Shown here one piece after another: positions 63,690-64,000 of a stretch of 64,000 bases of DNA. The stretch is from Prorocentrum cordatum (Eukaryota; Sar; Dinophyceae; Prorocentrales; Prorocentraceae). The stretch is taken from the NCBI GenBank assembly GCA_963575745.1, contig CAUYUJ010016475.1:212010-276009 (forward strand). The letters run 5' to 3'. The position numbers and the translations under genes were made by a program. How positions within the stretch are numbered: the first letter of the stretch is position 1; each line of letters opens with the position of its first letter. The notes under the pieces are model-generated. The model did not search any database. It saw only the letters and a list, made by a program, of their open reading frames with translations, and had not been told where the DNA came from.

Positions 63690-64000
63690 GTCTTGGGAAT
63701 TATCCTGATGCTCTCTTGGGCCTCTTGGGAGCTTATTGGGCGCCTCTTGGGGGCCTCCTGGTGGCCTCTTGGGGCGGAAGGCTCGAAATTGTCTTCCCCG
63801 TCTCGGGAGCCCCTCGGGCCCCGAGACGCTTCCGAGAGGCTCCCGCAAAGGCCCCCGAGAGGCTCCCGAAAGGCTCCCGAGAGGCTCTCGGAACCCTCTT
63901 GGAACCCTCTTCCCATGTCTGGGGGGCCTCTTGGCCCGTCGTGGGGCCGCATTGGGCCGTGTTGGGGCCGTCTCGGGTTGTCCTAGGGGCTTTCGGCAGC
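63690..64000 (+). repeat. CTTGG-type repeat, runs off the window
   Basis: GCCTCTTGGG and CTTGGGGG units, then GAGGCTCCCGA units at 63830-63890 in tandem. The right boundary is outside the window. Confidence 0.6.

Overview
The window looks like nuclear DNA of a dinoflagellate. It is GC-rich and dominated by repeats: polypurine/polypyrimidine tracts, GAC, GAT, GGA and GAGGCT microsatellites, minisatellites and short inverted-repeat elements. Genes are few and far apart. One intron is best explained as GC-AG with a short repeat at both ends, as known in dinoflagellates. A YqgE/AlgH-type protein with an N-terminal extension that could be plastid-targeting fits a photosynthetic alga. The species cannot be fixed from the sequence; a Prorocentrum-like or Suessiales-like genome is a guess.

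Genes on firm ground: (1) a PX-domain protein in at least three exons (6810-9289) with about 22 coding repeats of 39 bp; (2) a YqgE/AlgH (UPF0301) protein at 49763-50692; (3) a 731-residue ORF at 54538-56733 with an endonuclease/exonuclease/phosphatase-like N-terminal half and scattered GASQPA peptides. Weaker: a GC-rich exon with a GTAAGAG donor at 53047-53211, a broken RNase H-like relic at 2921-3468, a long degraded minus-strand gene at about 12250-14400, a broken ORF set at 46891-47810, and three isolated possible exons.

Layout: 1-4.5 kb, CTTGG-type composite repeats and the RNase H relic; 4.5-6.7 kb, GAC microsatellites; 6.8-9.3 kb, the PX gene; 9.3-14.4 kb, sparse sequence and the minus-strand relic; 15.3-19.8 kb, an 11-bp degenerate minisatellite surrounding a GC-rich block; 20-28 kb, tandem arrays of about 230, 90 and 102 bp; 28.8-34.2 kb, a dispersed unit of about 0.75 kb and one short composite element; 35-48.7 kb, small inverted-repeat elements and microsatellites; 49.8-50.7 kb, the YqgE gene; 51.7-53 kb, C-rich and CTC tracts; 53.8-59.8 kb, two adjacent composite elements, the first enclosing the 731-residue ORF; 60-64 kb, more small inverted-repeat elements and CTTGG repeats.

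The most interesting observations concern mobile DNA. At least eight families of short elements with terminal inverted repeats can be recognised by comparing copies within the window. Two of these families make up the two visible introns of the PX gene, as expected for introner-type intron gain. A separate composite element with ends ACCTAACAGCGA occurs three times. Two copies are about 2.0 kb and lack a gene; one is about 4.0 kb and encloses the EEP-like ORF. This suggests a gene-bearing element with internally deleted relatives. A 20-bp motif, GCGGTGCTTCTCAGCCTGCG, occurs both inside that ORF (as GASQPA) and in a tandem array behind it.
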